A stretch of DNA of 64,000 nucleotides from Hymenobacter rubidus (GTDB lineage Bacteria; Bacteroidota; Bacteroidia; Cytophagales; Hymenobacteraceae), in NCBI RefSeq assembly GCF_016734815.1, contig NZ_JAERQF010000002.1:1-64000 (forward strand). Direction: 5' to 3'. Positions 50,295 to 60,083 of this stretch are shown in pieces. Made by a program: the position numbers and the translations under genes. The notes below the pieces were generated by a model. That model searched no databases. It was not told the DNA's origin and saw nothing but the letters and a program-made list of their open reading frames with translations. Positions within the stretch are counted from its first letter, which is position 1. Every line of letters starts with the position of its first letter.

Positions 50295-51008
50295 ATGTTA
50301 ACATGCGCCATCATTGATGATGACGAAATCAATCGTCTGACTCTCGAACATTACGTTGAGCTTTCGCCCAATCTGAAATTGGTCGCTTCGCTGGCCGATG
50401 GCATTGCCGGCCTCACTTTCTTTCGGGAAGGCAACCGCGTCGATGTGCTGTTTTTAGATATTGAGATGCCGCACCTGAGCGGCTTGGAGCTGTTGCGGGT
50501 GCTCACCGACCCGCCCGAAGTCATCATCACCACCGCTCGGCAGGACTTTGCCGTGGATGCTTTTGAGCTGCGCGTGACGGATTACCTGGTGAAGCCGTTC
50601 GATTTTGCCCGCTTCACGCAGGCCGTGCAGCGGGTGCAGCCCCGCCAGAGCTCGGCCCCGCCGGCCCCCAGCCCCACCGATGCGCCGGCCAATGCCGACC
50701 TGTTTGTGAAGGTGAACAGCCGCATGGTGCGCATCAATTTCGACGAAGTCCTGTACGTAGAGGCCCTGTCGGACTACGTTAACATCGTCACGGCCAAGCA
50801 CAAATACATTGTGTACACCACCCTCAAGGCGCTCGAAAACCGGCTGGCGGTGTTTCCCAATTTTGTGCGGGTACACCGCAGCTACCTGCTCAACTGCCAG
50901 CACATCGAATCCATTGAGGACAACACGGCCAACCTGCGCGGCGGCCATTTTGTGCCCATCGGCAAGTCCTACCAGGAAGGATTTTATAAGAGCTTGCAGC
51001 GGATTTAA
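50295..51008 (+). CDS. LytTR-family response regulator
   Basis: The 237-residue product has a receiver domain (acidic IIDDDE, phospho-acceptor Asp55 in FLDIEMP, Lys in DYLVKPF) and a C-terminal LytTR DNA-binding domain (VKVNSRMVRI, VLYVEALSDYVNI, FVRVHRSYLLN). A Pro/Ala-rich linker joins them. The expected LytS-type sensor kinase is not adjacent. A TAGTTTAG sequence about 30 bases upstream resembles a -7 element. Confidence 0.93.
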   Translation: MLTCAIIDDDEINRLTLEHYVELSPNLKLVASLADGIAGLTFFREGNRVDVLFLDIEMPHLSGLELLRVLTDPPEVIITTARQDFAVDAFELRVTDYLVKPFDFARFTQAVQRVQPRQSSAPPAPSPTDAPANADLFVKVNSRMVRINFDEVLYVEALSDYVNIVTAKHKYIVYTTLKALENRLAVFPNFVRVHRSYLLNCQHIESIEDNTANLRGGHFVPIGKSYQEGFYKSLQRI

Positions 51009-51015
51009 TATTGAT

Positions 51016-51061
51016 AGCCCAGAGCCAAGACGTGAGGAAAACAATGTCTTGGCTCTGGGCT
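51016..51061. terminator. Perfect 16-bp hairpin between convergent genes
   Basis: AGCCCAGAGCCAAGAC (51016-51031) and its exact reverse complement (51046-51061) with a 14-base loop lie between the LytTR regulator stop and the exonuclease stop. CTCTTGGTTCT after it partly repeats the stem, so it may instead be another dispersed repeat. Confidence 0.6.
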
Positions 51062-51068
51062 CTTGGTT

Positions 51069-51674
51069 CTAACCTCTTGGCTCTGCTAGCTGCTTATACC
51101 CCGGCAGCTCGTAGAACGGGCGCAACAACTGCACCACGTCCAGGGCATCGGCCAGGGCTTCGTGGGCCACGTCACGCCCCAGGCCGGCGCGGGCTTTGCA
51201 GATGCTCAGAGTGGGCAGGCGCGAGTCTTTGTGCCAGTTGAGGTAGAAGGCGGCCGGGTCGAGCATGGCCGGCTCGGCACGCACGAGAGCCCCGTACCCC
51301 GGCAATTCTTTGAGGAAGCCCAGGTCGAAAACGGCGATGTTTTTGCCGGCCATCGTCACGGCCACGCAATCCTGCTTGTCGGGTTTGAAGCCGTGCGCCA
51401 GCAGAAACTCCCGTAGTTGGGGCAACAGCTCGTCGGGCGTGCACAGCTCAGGATTGGCATCTTTGCGGGCCAGTTCCTCGAGCAGGCGGGCGTTTAGTGC
51501 CAGGGCGCCGGCCGTGCCCACGTATTCGGGGTGGCGCACCACGCGCCGAAAGCTCGGCAGCTCGGCCAGCGGCAGGGGGCGGCGGCTGTCTTCGATGACG
51601 GCGGCCAGCTCCAGCACCTGGTGGCGGCGTGGGTTGGAGCCGGAGGTTTCGAGGTCGAGGGAAAGGTAGCGCAT
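51069..51674 (-). CDS. DEDDh-type 3'-5' exonuclease
   Basis: The 201-residue RNase T/DnaQ-fold exonuclease has motif Exo I SLDLETSG (Asp and Glu), a middle GKNIAVFDLGFL (Exo II) and HEALADALD (Exo III with the DEDDh His and Asp). The substrate may be DNA or short RNA; the length and the KNIAVFDLGF segment are compatible with either an oligoribonuclease-like or a DNA-type enzyme. It lies 41 bases upstream of the DUF4197 gene stop. Confidence 0.88.
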   Translation of the reverse strand: MRYLSLDLETSGSNPRRHQVLELAAVIEDSRRPLPLAELPSFRRVVRHPEYVGTAGALALNARLLEELARKDANPELCTPDELLPQLREFLLAHGFKPDKQDCVAVTMAGKNIAVFDLGFLKELPGYGALVRAEPAMLDPAAFYLNWHKDSRLPTLSICKARAGLGRDVAHEALADALDVVQLLRPFYELPGYKQLAEPRG

Positions 51675-51715
51675 GGTGGCAAAGTACGAACCCGGGCCGC
51701 CGGCTGCCGCACTCC

Positions 51716-52456
51716 TTAGCCGCCAAACACTTTTTTCAGCAGCTCGGTGGTGCGGGCCACGGGGTTTTGGCGAATGTTGGCTTCTTCCTGGGCAATGAGC
51801 GTGAACAACCCGTCGATGGCCTTGCCGGTAGCGTACTGGTTAAGGTCGGTTTGCACGGGCTGCACCAGCGGCAGCTTGTTGTAGGTGGTGCTCAGCTGGG
51901 TGTAGTATCTGGTAGCGCCCACTTTGTCGAGGCTTTGCTGAATGATGGGCTGAAAGGCCGTGGTGAGCTGGCCGGTGGTGGTGCGTTTCAGGTACTGGGT
52001 GGCGGCGTCTTTCTGGCCGCTCAGAATGTTCCACACATCGGTGAAGGTGAGGCCTTTGATGGCATTCAGGAAAATGGGCTTGGCGCTTTTGGCGGCGTCC
52101 TCGGCCCCGCGGTTCAAACTGAGTTCAAAGGCGTCGACCTGACTGCCCAGGCCGATGGCCCGCAGCCGGGTGGCCACCTTCTGGGCATCGGGCGGGAAGG
52201 GGATGCGAATGAGCGAATTCAGGTTGAAGCCATCGGTTTGGGAGGCTTGGTCGGCCCCTTTGCTGATGCCCTGGATGAGGGCTTCTTTGAGGCCATTGGC
52301 CGCTTCGGTATTGGAAACGCCGCCGGTGCCGGCAGTACCGGTTTTGCCCACGGTGGGCAGCTTGACGTTGCCGATTTTGGGAAGCGTGAACTGCGCCGAA
52401 GCGGATAATGAAACGGCCGACAATGCCAGCAACAGCAGGAAAACAGGTTTTCTCAT
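51716..52456 (-). CDS. DUF4197 secreted protein
   Basis: The 246-residue product has a signal peptide (FLLLLALSAVSLSASAQ) and a helical DUF4197 domain: GLKEALIQGISKGADQ, IPFPPDAQKVATRLRAIGLG, LNRGAEDAA, ATQYLKRTT and the C-terminal KAIDGLFTLIAQEEANIR. The family is widespread and of unknown function. ATG 52456 is preceded by an in-frame GTG. Confidence 0.92.
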   Translation of the reverse strand: MRKPVFLLLLALSAVSLSASAQFTLPKIGNVKLPTVGKTGTAGTGGVSNTEAANGLKEALIQGISKGADQASQTDGFNLNSLIRIPFPPDAQKVATRLRAIGLGSQVDAFELSLNRGAEDAAKSAKPIFLNAIKGLTFTDVWNILSGQKDAATQYLKRTTTGQLTTAFQPIIQQSLDKVGATRYYTQLSTTYNKLPLVQPVQTDLNQYATGKAIDGLFTLIAQEEANIRQNPVARTTELLKKVFGG

Positions 52457-52732
52457 CACATAAGAGGATAAACGAACGGCAAATCAATGCCGCATTTGTA
52501 ATCACCAGCAGCATTGTGGAGTGCAAACCTAACCGCGACCCACCGGGCATTATCCTGTTATCGACCATTGGCGCACCTCCGGCGACCGGTGCCCCGCATT
52601 CATCGGTTGGGCGGCTTGGCGCCAGGCCCGGTTATGCGGCATTGGCTATATAGAATAAAAACTTCAGCGCCACAGTTTTGCGCGGAAGTTATAGCTTAGC
52701 AGAACCTTAAGCCTTTGGTATCCTTCCTTGCT

Positions 52733-53485
52733 ATGAAAGCATTTCACGTTGCCGCTATTGTTTTGGGGTGCTCATTGGCACTTACACGGCCAGCTTTCAG
52801 CCAGGTGGCCGGTGCCGATGTTGACTTATCGGCTTCGGTTGCGGCGGCGCAACAGCCGTATGCCCGTGCCTTCGCAAGCCACCCACAGCTGTTGAACGGG
52901 CCCGAATACCTGGACTACGCCAAGCGCTACCACGCCCGCACCGGCCACCAGTTTTTTGGGGTGCCCGAAATGCAGGCCGGCAGCGTGGACTACAACGACC
53001 ACCGTTTTGCCAATGTCCCGCTGGCTTACGACCTGGTGCTCGACCAAGTGGTGCTTTCCCCGCCAAACAGTCCGCTTACCCTGCGGCTCATCAACGAAAA
53101 AGTGCAGGCGTTTTCTATTGGCAGCCACCGATTCGTACGGCTGGTAGCCGACAGTTCTTCGGGCAAGGTTATCCGCACCGGTTACTACGAAGTGTTGGTC
53201 GACAAGCCGGTGCAGGTGTTGGCCAAGCGCACCAAGCGCATGCAGGAGCACCTGAACCAGCGCGCCATCGACGTCGAGTTTTCGTCCGCTGACCGGCTGT
53301 TTCTCTGCAAAGCGGGGCAGTACTATCCGGTCAGCAGCAAGTCGTCCATTGTCCGCTTGTTTGCCGACCACAGCAAGGAAGTTGCCAGTTACTTGCAGGA
53401 GCACCGGCTCCGGTTCAGCCGGGCACAGCGCGAAGCCTCGGCCGTGGCGCTGGCCACCTACTACAACACCCTCACCGTCCGTTAG
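52733..53485 (+). CDS. Hypothetical exported protein
   Basis: The 250-residue product has a signal peptide ending near AFSQ, then a mixed alpha/beta domain with GHQFFGVPEMQAGSVDYNDH and RFVRLVADSSSG. I recognise the general type as a Bacteroidota-specific secreted protein often near TonB receptors, but not a named domain. It precedes the receptor gene by 67 bases. ATG 52733 is chosen over TTG 52715. The upstream gap 52457-52732 shows no clear feature. Confidence 0.7.
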   Translation: MKAFHVAAIVLGCSLALTRPAFSQVAGADVDLSASVAAAQQPYARAFASHPQLLNGPEYLDYAKRYHARTGHQFFGVPEMQAGSVDYNDHRFANVPLAYDLVLDQVVLSPPNSPLTLRLINEKVQAFSIGSHRFVRLVADSSSGKVIRTGYYEVLVDKPVQVLAKRTKRMQEHLNQRAIDVEFSSADRLFLCKAGQYYPVSSKSSIVRLFADHSKEVASYLQEHRLRFSRAQREASAVALATYYNTLTVR

Positions 53486-53552
53486 CCCGTCCCCATCAGT
53501 GGCTGGCTTCTGCCGCCGGCTTCACCCTCTCCGCCGTTTCCTACCCGCCTCT

Positions 53553-56321
53553 ATGCAACATATTTACCGGGCCATTTTCGCGCTTTGTTTTGGCTTGCTG
53601 TGTTTGCCCGGCTACGGGCAGCAGGCCGAGAAAACCATCACCGGCACCTTCACCCGCCTGCGCTTCGAGCAGTTTGCGACCCAGGTAGAAGCCCAGACCA
53701 ACTTTCACTTTTACTTCGACCCCAAGACAGTCGATAGTTTGTTTGTGACGGTAGAGGCGCAGGCGCAGCCGCTACGCGCCGTGCTCTACAAAGCCCTGCA
53801 GAACACGAATTTCCGCTTCGCCATCGACGATGAGAACCGCGTGTTTGTGACGGCCGGCGCGGCCATCAACCCCACGCTGCCCGGCGAATTTTATGATGCA
53901 AAGGCGGCCGGCCCCGGCACTGCCCTGGCCGATGACCCCACCGAAGCCGGCACCCCGGGCCGCTCACACCTCGTGAGTGCATCGGAATACAAAGTGTATG
54001 AGATTGGGGGGCCGGGCAGCGGAAGCGGCAAGGCCACGCTGGCCGGCCACATCCGCGACCAGAAAACCGGCGAGCCCATGATTGGGGCTTCCATTTACTC
54101 CGAGTCGCCGAACATCGGGGCCAGCACCGACCCGTTTGGCTACTTTTCGCTGACGCTGCCGGTGGGCCGCTACGACTTAAAAATCCGAGGCGTGGGCATC
54201 AAAAACACCAAGCGGCAGGTGGTGCTGCGCGGCGATGGCAAGCTGGAAATTGAGGTGGAGGAAGACATCGTGACGCTGAAGGAAGTGGTGATTGAGGCCG
54301 AAAAGGACAAGAACGTATCGGGCATGCAAATGGGACTGGAGAAGCTGGACATCAAAACCATGCGCCAGGTACCCACGGCTTTTGGCGAAACCGATATTCT
54401 GCGCGTTATCATGACCTTGCCGGGGGTGAAAACCGTGGGCGAAGGCAGCACCGGCCTCAACGTGCGCGGCGGCGCCACCGACCAGAACCTGATTCTGTTC
54501 AACGATGCTACCATCTACAACCCTTCGCACCTGTTCGGCTTTTTCTCGGCCTTCAATCCCGATATTTTGCAGGGCGTGGAGCTCTATAAAAGCGCCATTC
54601 CGGCCAAGTACGGCGGGCGCCTGGCGTCGGTGCTGGACATTACCACCCGCGAGGGCAACAAGAAAAAGCTGGCCGGCTCCGGCGGCATCGGGCCGCTCAC
54701 CAGCCGCCTCACACTGGAAGGCCCGCTGGTGAAAGACAAAAGCTCGTTCATCGTGAGCGGGCGCGCCAGCTATTCCGACTGGATTCTGAAGCAGCTCTCG
54801 GACAAGAACTTCGCGCAAAGCTCGGCCGCGTTCTACGACATCACGGCCCACATCAGCCACGAGTTCAACGAGAAAAATTCGCTCTACGCCACCGGCTATT
54901 TCAGCTCCGACCGGTTCCGGCTGGCCAGCGACACCACCTACCACTACACCAACCAGACGGCGACCCTGAAGTGGCGGCACAACTTCACCAACCAGCTCTA
55001 CGGCGTGCTGACCGGCACCTACAGCCACTACGCCTACGACGTAACCACCACGAAAAACGAGGTGACGGCTTCGCAGCTCAAATACGCCATTGGCCAGACC
55101 GGCCTGCGGGCCGATTTCAGCTACTTCCCCAACGCGCGGCACACCGTCGACTTTGGCGCCAGCTCGCTGCTGTATGACATTGCGCCGGGCAGCTTCACGC
55201 CGCTGGGCGCGAAGTCGTTGATAAAAACCAACATTCTGGGGCAGGAAAAAGCCCTGGAAAGCGCCCTGTATGCATCGGACAAGTTCGACATCACGCCACG
55301 TTTTTCGGTGTCGGTCGGCTTGCGCTACTCGTTTTTTCAGGCGCTGGGGCCGCGCGAGGTGTACCAGTACGCCCCCGGCGAGGCGCGCTCCGAAGCCACC
55401 ATCATCGATACGGTCCGGTACGCCTCGAACAAGGTGCTGGCCACGTACCACGGCCCGGAATACCGCCTCTCGACGCGCTACTCGCTCAGCGACAACTCGT
55501 CGGTAAAGGCAAGCTACACCCGCACCCGCCAGTACATTCACCAGCTCACGAACACGGCCTCGGTGTCGCCGACCGACGTGTGGAAGCTGAGCGACAACAA
55601 CATCCGGCCCCAGGTGGGCGACCAGTACTCCATCGGCTATTACCGCAATTTCAAGGCGAACACGATTGAGTTTTCCATTGAAACCTATTACAAGACACTC
55701 CGCGACTTTGTGGACTACAAGAGCGGGGCCACGCTGGTGCTCAACCACCACATCGAAACCGACATCATCAACGCCGAAGGCAAGGCCTACGGGGTGGAGT
55801 TTTTTGTGAAAAAGCTCACCGGCAAGCTCAACGGCTGGGTGGGCTACACCTATTCCCGCTCGTTGGTGCAGGTGAACGCGGCCACCACCTCCGACATGGT
55901 GAACGGCGGCAACTACTACCCCAGCAATTTCGACAAGCCCCACGACGTGACGCTGGTGGGCAACTACCGCTTCAGCCGCCGCTTCAGCACGTCGCTGAAC
56001 TTCAACTACAGCACGGGCCGCCCCATTACGCTGCCGCTGGCCAAATACTACCTTGGCAATTCGCTGCGCGTGTACTACTCGGACCGCAACGAGTACCGCG
56101 TGCCCGACTACTACCGCGTCGACTTAGCGTTCAACATAGAGGGCAGCCACAAGGTGAAAAAGCTGGCCCACAGCTCCTGGACGGTGGGGGTGTATAACCT
56201 CACTGGCCGCCGCAATCCCTATTCCATCTATTTCAAGTCGGTGAATGGGCAAATCAAGGGTTATCAGTTATCCATTTTCGGCCAGCCCATCCCGACCGTC
56301 ACTTACAATTTCAAATTCTAA
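53553..56321 (+). CDS. TonB-dependent receptor with STN and CarboxypepD_reg-like domains
   Basis: This outer-membrane 22-strand barrel imports a ligand with TonB energy. The 922-residue product has a signal peptide, an STN (secretin/TonB short N-terminal) domain at about 25-100, a CarboxypepD_reg-like domain at about 160-235 (AGHIRDQKTGEPMIGASIY), a plug (about 260-370: TLPGVKTVGEGSTGLNVRGG) and the barrel. The STN domain is typical of receptors that signal to an anti-sigma factor, but no FecR/ECF pair is in the window. The DUF4249 gene begins two bases after the stop. The substrate is unknown. Confidence 0.93.
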   Translation: MQHIYRAIFALCFGLLCLPGYGQQAEKTITGTFTRLRFEQFATQVEAQTNFHFYFDPKTVDSLFVTVEAQAQPLRAVLYKALQNTNFRFAIDDENRVFVTAGAAINPTLPGEFYDAKAAGPGTALADDPTEAGTPGRSHLVSASEYKVYEIGGPGSGSGKATLAGHIRDQKTGEPMIGASIYSESPNIGASTDPFGYFSLTLPVGRYDLKIRGVGIKNTKRQVVLRGDGKLEIEVEEDIVTLKEVVIEAEKDKNVSGMQMGLEKLDIKTMRQVPTAFGETDILRVIMTLPGVKTVGEGSTGLNVRGGATDQNLILFNDATIYNPSHLFGFFSAFNPDILQGVELYKSAIPAKYGGRLASVLDITTREGNKKKLAGSGGIGPLTSRLTLEGPLVKDKSSFIVSGRASYSDWILKQLSDKNFAQSSAAFYDITAHISHEFNEKNSLYATGYFSSDRFRLASDTTYHYTNQTATLKWRHNFTNQLYGVLTGTYSHYAYDVTTTKNEVTASQLKYAIGQTGLRADFSYFPNARHTVDFGASSLLYDIAPGSFTPLGAKSLIKTNILGQEKALESALYASDKFDITPRFSVSVGLRYSFFQALGPREVYQYAPGEARSEATIIDTVRYASNKVLATYHGPEYRLSTRYSLSDNSSVKASYTRTRQYIHQLTNTASVSPTDVWKLSDNNIRPQVGDQYSIGYYRNFKANTIEFSIETYYKTLRDFVDYKSGATLVLNHHIETDIINAEGKAYGVEFFVKKLTGKLNGWVGYTYSRSLVQVNAATTSDMVNGGNYYPSNFDKPHDVTLVGNYRFSRRFSTSLNFNYSTGRPITLPLAKYYLGNSLRVYYSDRNEYRVPDYYRVDLAFNIEGSHKVKKLAHSSWTVGVYNLTGRRNPYSIYFKSVNGQIKGYQLSIFGQPIPTVTYNFKF

Positions 56322-56323
56322 AG

Positions 56324-57508
56324 ATGCGTGTGTTTTCTTTTTTGGTTCGGCGGGTGTTGCCCTGGAGCCTGGCCCTGCTGGGCGCCTGCACCGACCCCTA
56401 TATGCCGGAAGCGGTGACCTCACCGCCAAGCTATTTGGTGGTAGACGGCTATTTAAACCCGCTGGGCATCAGCACGATAAAGCTCTCCCGCACGTTTGCC
56501 ATTGCCTCAAAAGCCACGCCGCCCACCGAAACCAAGGCCACGGTGTACATCGAGGACGAGGCCGGCACGCGCACGCTGCTTCGCGAAAGCCCGGCGGGTA
56601 CCTATACCTCGGCCTTCCTCACGCTGAACCCGGCGCGCAAGTACCGGCTACATCTCAATACCTTAGCGGGCAAAGAGTATGCCTCTGACTACGTGCCGGT
56701 AAAAATCACACCGCCCATTGATGGGGTGAACTGGCAGGCCGAAAACAGTGGGCTGAGTATTTACGTGAACGCCCACGATGCCACCAATACCACGCAGTAC
56801 TACCGGTGGGAAACCGACGAAACCTGGGAGATACATCCTGTTTACAGCCCATCGGTAGAATACGTTGGCAATGCCATGCGGCCCATTGTGGTGTCATTTC
56901 CAAGCATTTGCTGGGGCAATACGCACTCTTCCGCTCTGCAACTTTTCAAAACCACGGCCCTTACCCAGGATGTGGTGGCCAACTACCGGCTGCGGCAGCT
57001 GGCCTTCAACTCCGAGCAATTGCATGTGCGGTACAGTATTTTGGTTCAGCAGCACGCGCTCACCAAACCGGAATACGACTACTGGGAGCTCCTGCGCAAA
57101 AACACCGAAAGCATTGGCTCGCTCTTCGACCCGCAGCCGGCCCAGCTTACCGGCAACGTGCGCTGCCTCAGCAGTCCAACCGACTTGACTCTGGGATTCA
57201 TTGGGGCGCATTCGGTCACGGAAAAACGGATTTTTATCACTCCTCAAGAATTGCCTAGCAACTGGCATACCCTATCGGGATACGAAACCTGTCAACCGCC
57301 CGATACCGTTTCCCTGTACCCGCCTCCGCCTGCCCCTACTCCGGCCGAGATTCTGGCGTCAACCTTCAATCCCGCGACCGGTTTGTTGCCCATTATGCCC
57401 ATCTACGCGGCCACTGGCGCTAAAGTGCTGGCCTATACCGCCAAATCGCGCGACTGCGTCGACTGCCGCACCCGTGGCGCTTCTACGAAGCCCAGCTACT
57501 GGCCCTAG
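56324..57508 (+). CDS. DUF4249 lipoprotein
   Basis: The 394-residue product has a signal peptide with lipobox LGAC and the DUF4249 domain: YLVVDGYLNP, a TVYIEDEAG strand, LNPARKYRLHL, and YDYWELLRKNTESIGSLFDPQP. DUF4249 proteins are found next to STN/CarboxypepD TonB receptors and are thought to be their surface partners. It starts two bases after the receptor stop, so the two are one unit. Confidence 0.93.
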   Translation: MRVFSFLVRRVLPWSLALLGACTDPYMPEAVTSPPSYLVVDGYLNPLGISTIKLSRTFAIASKATPPTETKATVYIEDEAGTRTLLRESPAGTYTSAFLTLNPARKYRLHLNTLAGKEYASDYVPVKITPPIDGVNWQAENSGLSIYVNAHDATNTTQYYRWETDETWEIHPVYSPSVEYVGNAMRPIVVSFPSICWGNTHSSALQLFKTTALTQDVVANYRLRQLAFNSEQLHVRYSILVQQHALTKPEYDYWELLRKNTESIGSLFDPQPAQLTGNVRCLSSPTDLTLGFIGAHSVTEKRIFITPQELPSNWHTLSGYETCQPPDTVSLYPPPPAPTPAEILASTFNPATGLLPIMPIYAATGAKVLAYTAKSRDCVDCRTRGASTKPSYWP

Positions 57509-57597
57509 CCGCTAGCCAAAGGCTTTTTACCCGCTTTTTCTTGACCCTGCGATGTATGCGTAGCCGCTTTTCTGCCGCCTTTCCTACTTCTTTGCTT

Positions 57598-59988
57598 ATG
57601 CGTTTCCGCACCTGCCTTGGGCTGGTTCTTTTCCTGGCCACGGTGGGCACCGCAGCCGCCCAAACTCCACTGGACACCCTGGGCGGCGTTGCGCGCAAGC
57701 TGCGCCAGTACGAGCAGCGGGGCCCGCACGAAAAGCTGTTTCTGCACCTCGACCGGCCGGCGTACCTCTGCGGCGAAACCATGTGGTTTAAGGTCTATGC
57801 GGTGGACGGTACTTCCGCCCGGCCGCTGACTTTGAGCAGCGTGGCCTACGTGGAAGTGCTGGACGCCGGCAACCACCCGGTGCTGCAAGGCAAGGTGGCC
57901 TTGCAACACGCCACCGGGCAGGGCTCCTTCGTGCTCCCCAACGCGCTGGCGGCAGGCAGCTACACGGTGCGGGCCTACACGAGTTGGATGAAAAACTTCA
58001 GCCCCGAGGCCTATTTCCACTGTTCGGTCACGGTCATTAACACGTTCACGGCTTCCGGAGCGGCGAGCAAGGATTCCTCGGCCACTTCCGAGGCCCGCTT
58101 TTTTCCGGAAGGCGGCAACCTGGTGCGGGGCCTGCGCAGCCGGGTTGGCTTTCAGGTGACGGACCGGGCGGGCCGGGGCATGGCCGCTACGGGCAAGGTA
58201 GTGAGTCAGAGTGGGGCGGTGGTGGCCACGTTCAGAACCTTGCGGCTGGGCATGGGAGCTTTCGACTTCACTCCGGCGGCGGGCCCGGAAACCTACTCCG
58301 CCGTGGTCACGCTGGCCACCCGGCAGGTCATCACCCGGAAGCTACCGCCGGCCTTTGAGCAAGGCTACGTGCTGCGCCTGGACAACACCGGCCCCGACCA
58401 ATTAACCCTGACGGTGCACGCCAGCAGCACCCAACCCGAAACCGTGTTTCTGCTGGGCCACTCGCGGCAGCAAACGGCCCTGGCCACCCGGTTGCAGCTG
58501 GTGAATGGCCAGGCCACGCTTGTGGTGAATAAAGGTGCACTACTGGCAGGCGTGTCGCATTTCACGCTGTTCAACGCCAACCAGCAGCCCGTGTGCGAGC
58601 GGCTCTATTTTAAGCCCCCACCGCCGCAGCTGGCCATTTCCGTGCGCCCTGATAAGGCCCAGTACACCACCCGCGAGAAGGTGAGCCTGGCCCTTACGAC
58701 GACCGACCAGCAAGCGCCGCTGCCCGCCAACCTGTCGATGGCCGTGTACCGGCTCGATTCATTAGCGGCCCGGCCCGGACCAGCCATCGACCGCTACCTC
58801 TGGTTGCTGGCTGACGTGCGGGGCGCAGTAGAAAATGTGGACGACTACTTCACGGCCACCGGCCCCGAAGCGGCCGAAGCCACCGATAACCTGATGCTGA
58901 CGCAGGGCTGGAGCCGGTTTCGGTGGGAAGACGTGCTGGCTGCCAAACCGTTCGAATTTCTGGCCGAGCCCAACGGCCCCATCATAGCCGCGCGCCTTGC
59001 GCAGGTGGGCACCCACCTGCCCCGGCAGGGTGTGCTGGCTTACCTGGCCTCGCCGAGTCGCATCACCCGGCTTAGCACGGCCGAAAGCAATGCCCAGGGC
59101 TTGGTGTGGTTTGAACCCAGCCGTTTTACCGGCCCGCGCGAAATCATTCTGCAAACCGACCCGGCCCAGGACAGCACCTGCCAACTCACGGTGTTCGACC
59201 CGTTTTCGACGCGATTTGCGGCGGCGGCGCTGCCGCCCTTCGGGCTGTCGGCACGTTTCCAGCCCGACTATGCCAAGCGCCATGTGCAGGCCCAGGTGCA
59301 GAACGTGTTTATGGGCAAGTACCGCAACCGCTACGCCCCCGAACCCACAGACAGTATGGCCTTCTATGGCAAGCCGGACGAGACGTATTTGCTGGACAAG
59401 TACACTCGTTTCAAAGTAATGGAAGAGGTGTTGCGTGAGTACGTGCCGGGCGTCGTTGTTCGCATTCGCAAAGACGGCTTTCACTTGTTGGTGGTGGACC
59501 GGCTGAACAAAATCGTGCGGCAGGAAACCCCCATGGTGTTGCTCGACGGCGTACCGGTGTTCAATATCAACAAAATAATGGCCATGAACCCGCTCAAGAT
59601 TCAGAAGCTGGACGTCATCGATGGCCGCTATTTCCACGGCCGCGCCATCTACAACGGCATTGTGGGCTTCACTACCTACAAAGGCGACCTCGAAGGCTTC
59701 CCGCTCGATGCCCACGCGCTGGTGCAGCAATACGACGGCGTGCAGCGCCAGCGCGAGTTCTACGCCCCGCGCTACGACACGCCCGAGGCTGCCAAAAGCC
59801 GCCTGCCCGACCTGCGCAACCTGCTCTATTGGAACCCCAACCTCAGCACCAGTGGGGCGGCCGGCAAAACCGTGGATTTCTACACCGGCGACCAAACCGG
59901 CCGCTACCTCGTGGTGCTGCAAGGCCTGGCAGCCAACGGGCTGGCCGGCAGCCACAGCTTCGTGCTGGACGTGAAGCCGGCGCTGTAA
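57598..59988 (+). CDS. Secreted MG2-like protein with barrel-less TonB-plug-like domain
   Basis: The 796-residue product has a signal peptide (LGLVLFLATVGTAAAQ). The N-terminal half contains macroglobulin-like beta domains: EKLFLHLDRPAYLCGETMWF is the MG2-type opening (also in alpha-2-macroglobulins), followed by YTVRAYTSWMKNF. Near residues 644-700 a plug-like segment reads MVLLDGVPVFNINKI... IYNGIVGFTTYKGD, but no barrel follows; the protein ends about 95 residues later. It is the third gene after the receptor and DUF4249 genes and ends at a strong terminator. ATG 57598 begins the signal peptide; ATG 57556 is possible. Confidence 0.82.
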   Translation: MRFRTCLGLVLFLATVGTAAAQTPLDTLGGVARKLRQYEQRGPHEKLFLHLDRPAYLCGETMWFKVYAVDGTSARPLTLSSVAYVEVLDAGNHPVLQGKVALQHATGQGSFVLPNALAAGSYTVRAYTSWMKNFSPEAYFHCSVTVINTFTASGAASKDSSATSEARFFPEGGNLVRGLRSRVGFQVTDRAGRGMAATGKVVSQSGAVVATFRTLRLGMGAFDFTPAAGPETYSAVVTLATRQVITRKLPPAFEQGYVLRLDNTGPDQLTLTVHASSTQPETVFLLGHSRQQTALATRLQLVNGQATLVVNKGALLAGVSHFTLFNANQQPVCERLYFKPPPPQLAISVRPDKAQYTTREKVSLALTTTDQQAPLPANLSMAVYRLDSLAARPGPAIDRYLWLLADVRGAVENVDDYFTATGPEAAEATDNLMLTQGWSRFRWEDVLAAKPFEFLAEPNGPIIAARLAQVGTHLPRQGVLAYLASPSRITRLSTAESNAQGLVWFEPSRFTGPREIILQTDPAQDSTCQLTVFDPFSTRFAAAALPPFGLSARFQPDYAKRHVQAQVQNVFMGKYRNRYAPEPTDSMAFYGKPDETYLLDKYTRFKVMEEVLREYVPGVVVRIRKDGFHLLVVDRLNKIVRQETPMVLLDGVPVFNINKIMAMNPLKIQKLDVIDGRYFHGRAIYNGIVGFTTYKGDLEGFPLDAHALVQQYDGVQRQREFYAPRYDTPEAAKSRLPDLRNLLYWNPNLSTSGAAGKTVDFYTGDQTGRYLVVLQGLAANGLAGSHSFVLDVKPAL

Positions 59989-60010
59989 AAAACAGCCGTG
60001 CACAGCCTTG

Positions 60011-60046
60011 AAAAGGCCCTGCTATTCGGGAATAGCAGGGCCTTTT
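60011..60046 (+). terminator. Rho-independent terminator
   Basis: AAAAGGCCCTGCTATT and its perfect reverse complement (60031-60046) form a 16-bp stem with a CGGG loop, ending in a T-rich run. It lies 22 bases after the MG2-like gene and 38 bases before polA. Confidence 0.85.
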
Positions 60047-60071
60047 TTCGACCATCTGCCTTCCGCAACCG

Positions 60072-60079
60072 TACTTTCG
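60072..60079 (+). promoter_or_regulatory. Possible -7 element for polA
   Basis: TACTTTCG is one base off TAnnTTTG and ends four bases before the polA ATG at 60084, the same near-leaderless spacing as at rsmI. Confidence 0.45.
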
Positions 60080-60083
60080 TACC

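Noticed and set aside
51016..51061. Hairpin considered as a riboswitch or small RNA
   Set aside because: It sits between two convergent stops, has a simple perfect stem and no conserved multi-stem layout.
54177..55943. A 588-codon minus-strand frame across the TonB receptor gene
   Set aside because: It is antisense to an intact receptor with plug and barrel motifs, and its composition is typical of shadow frames.
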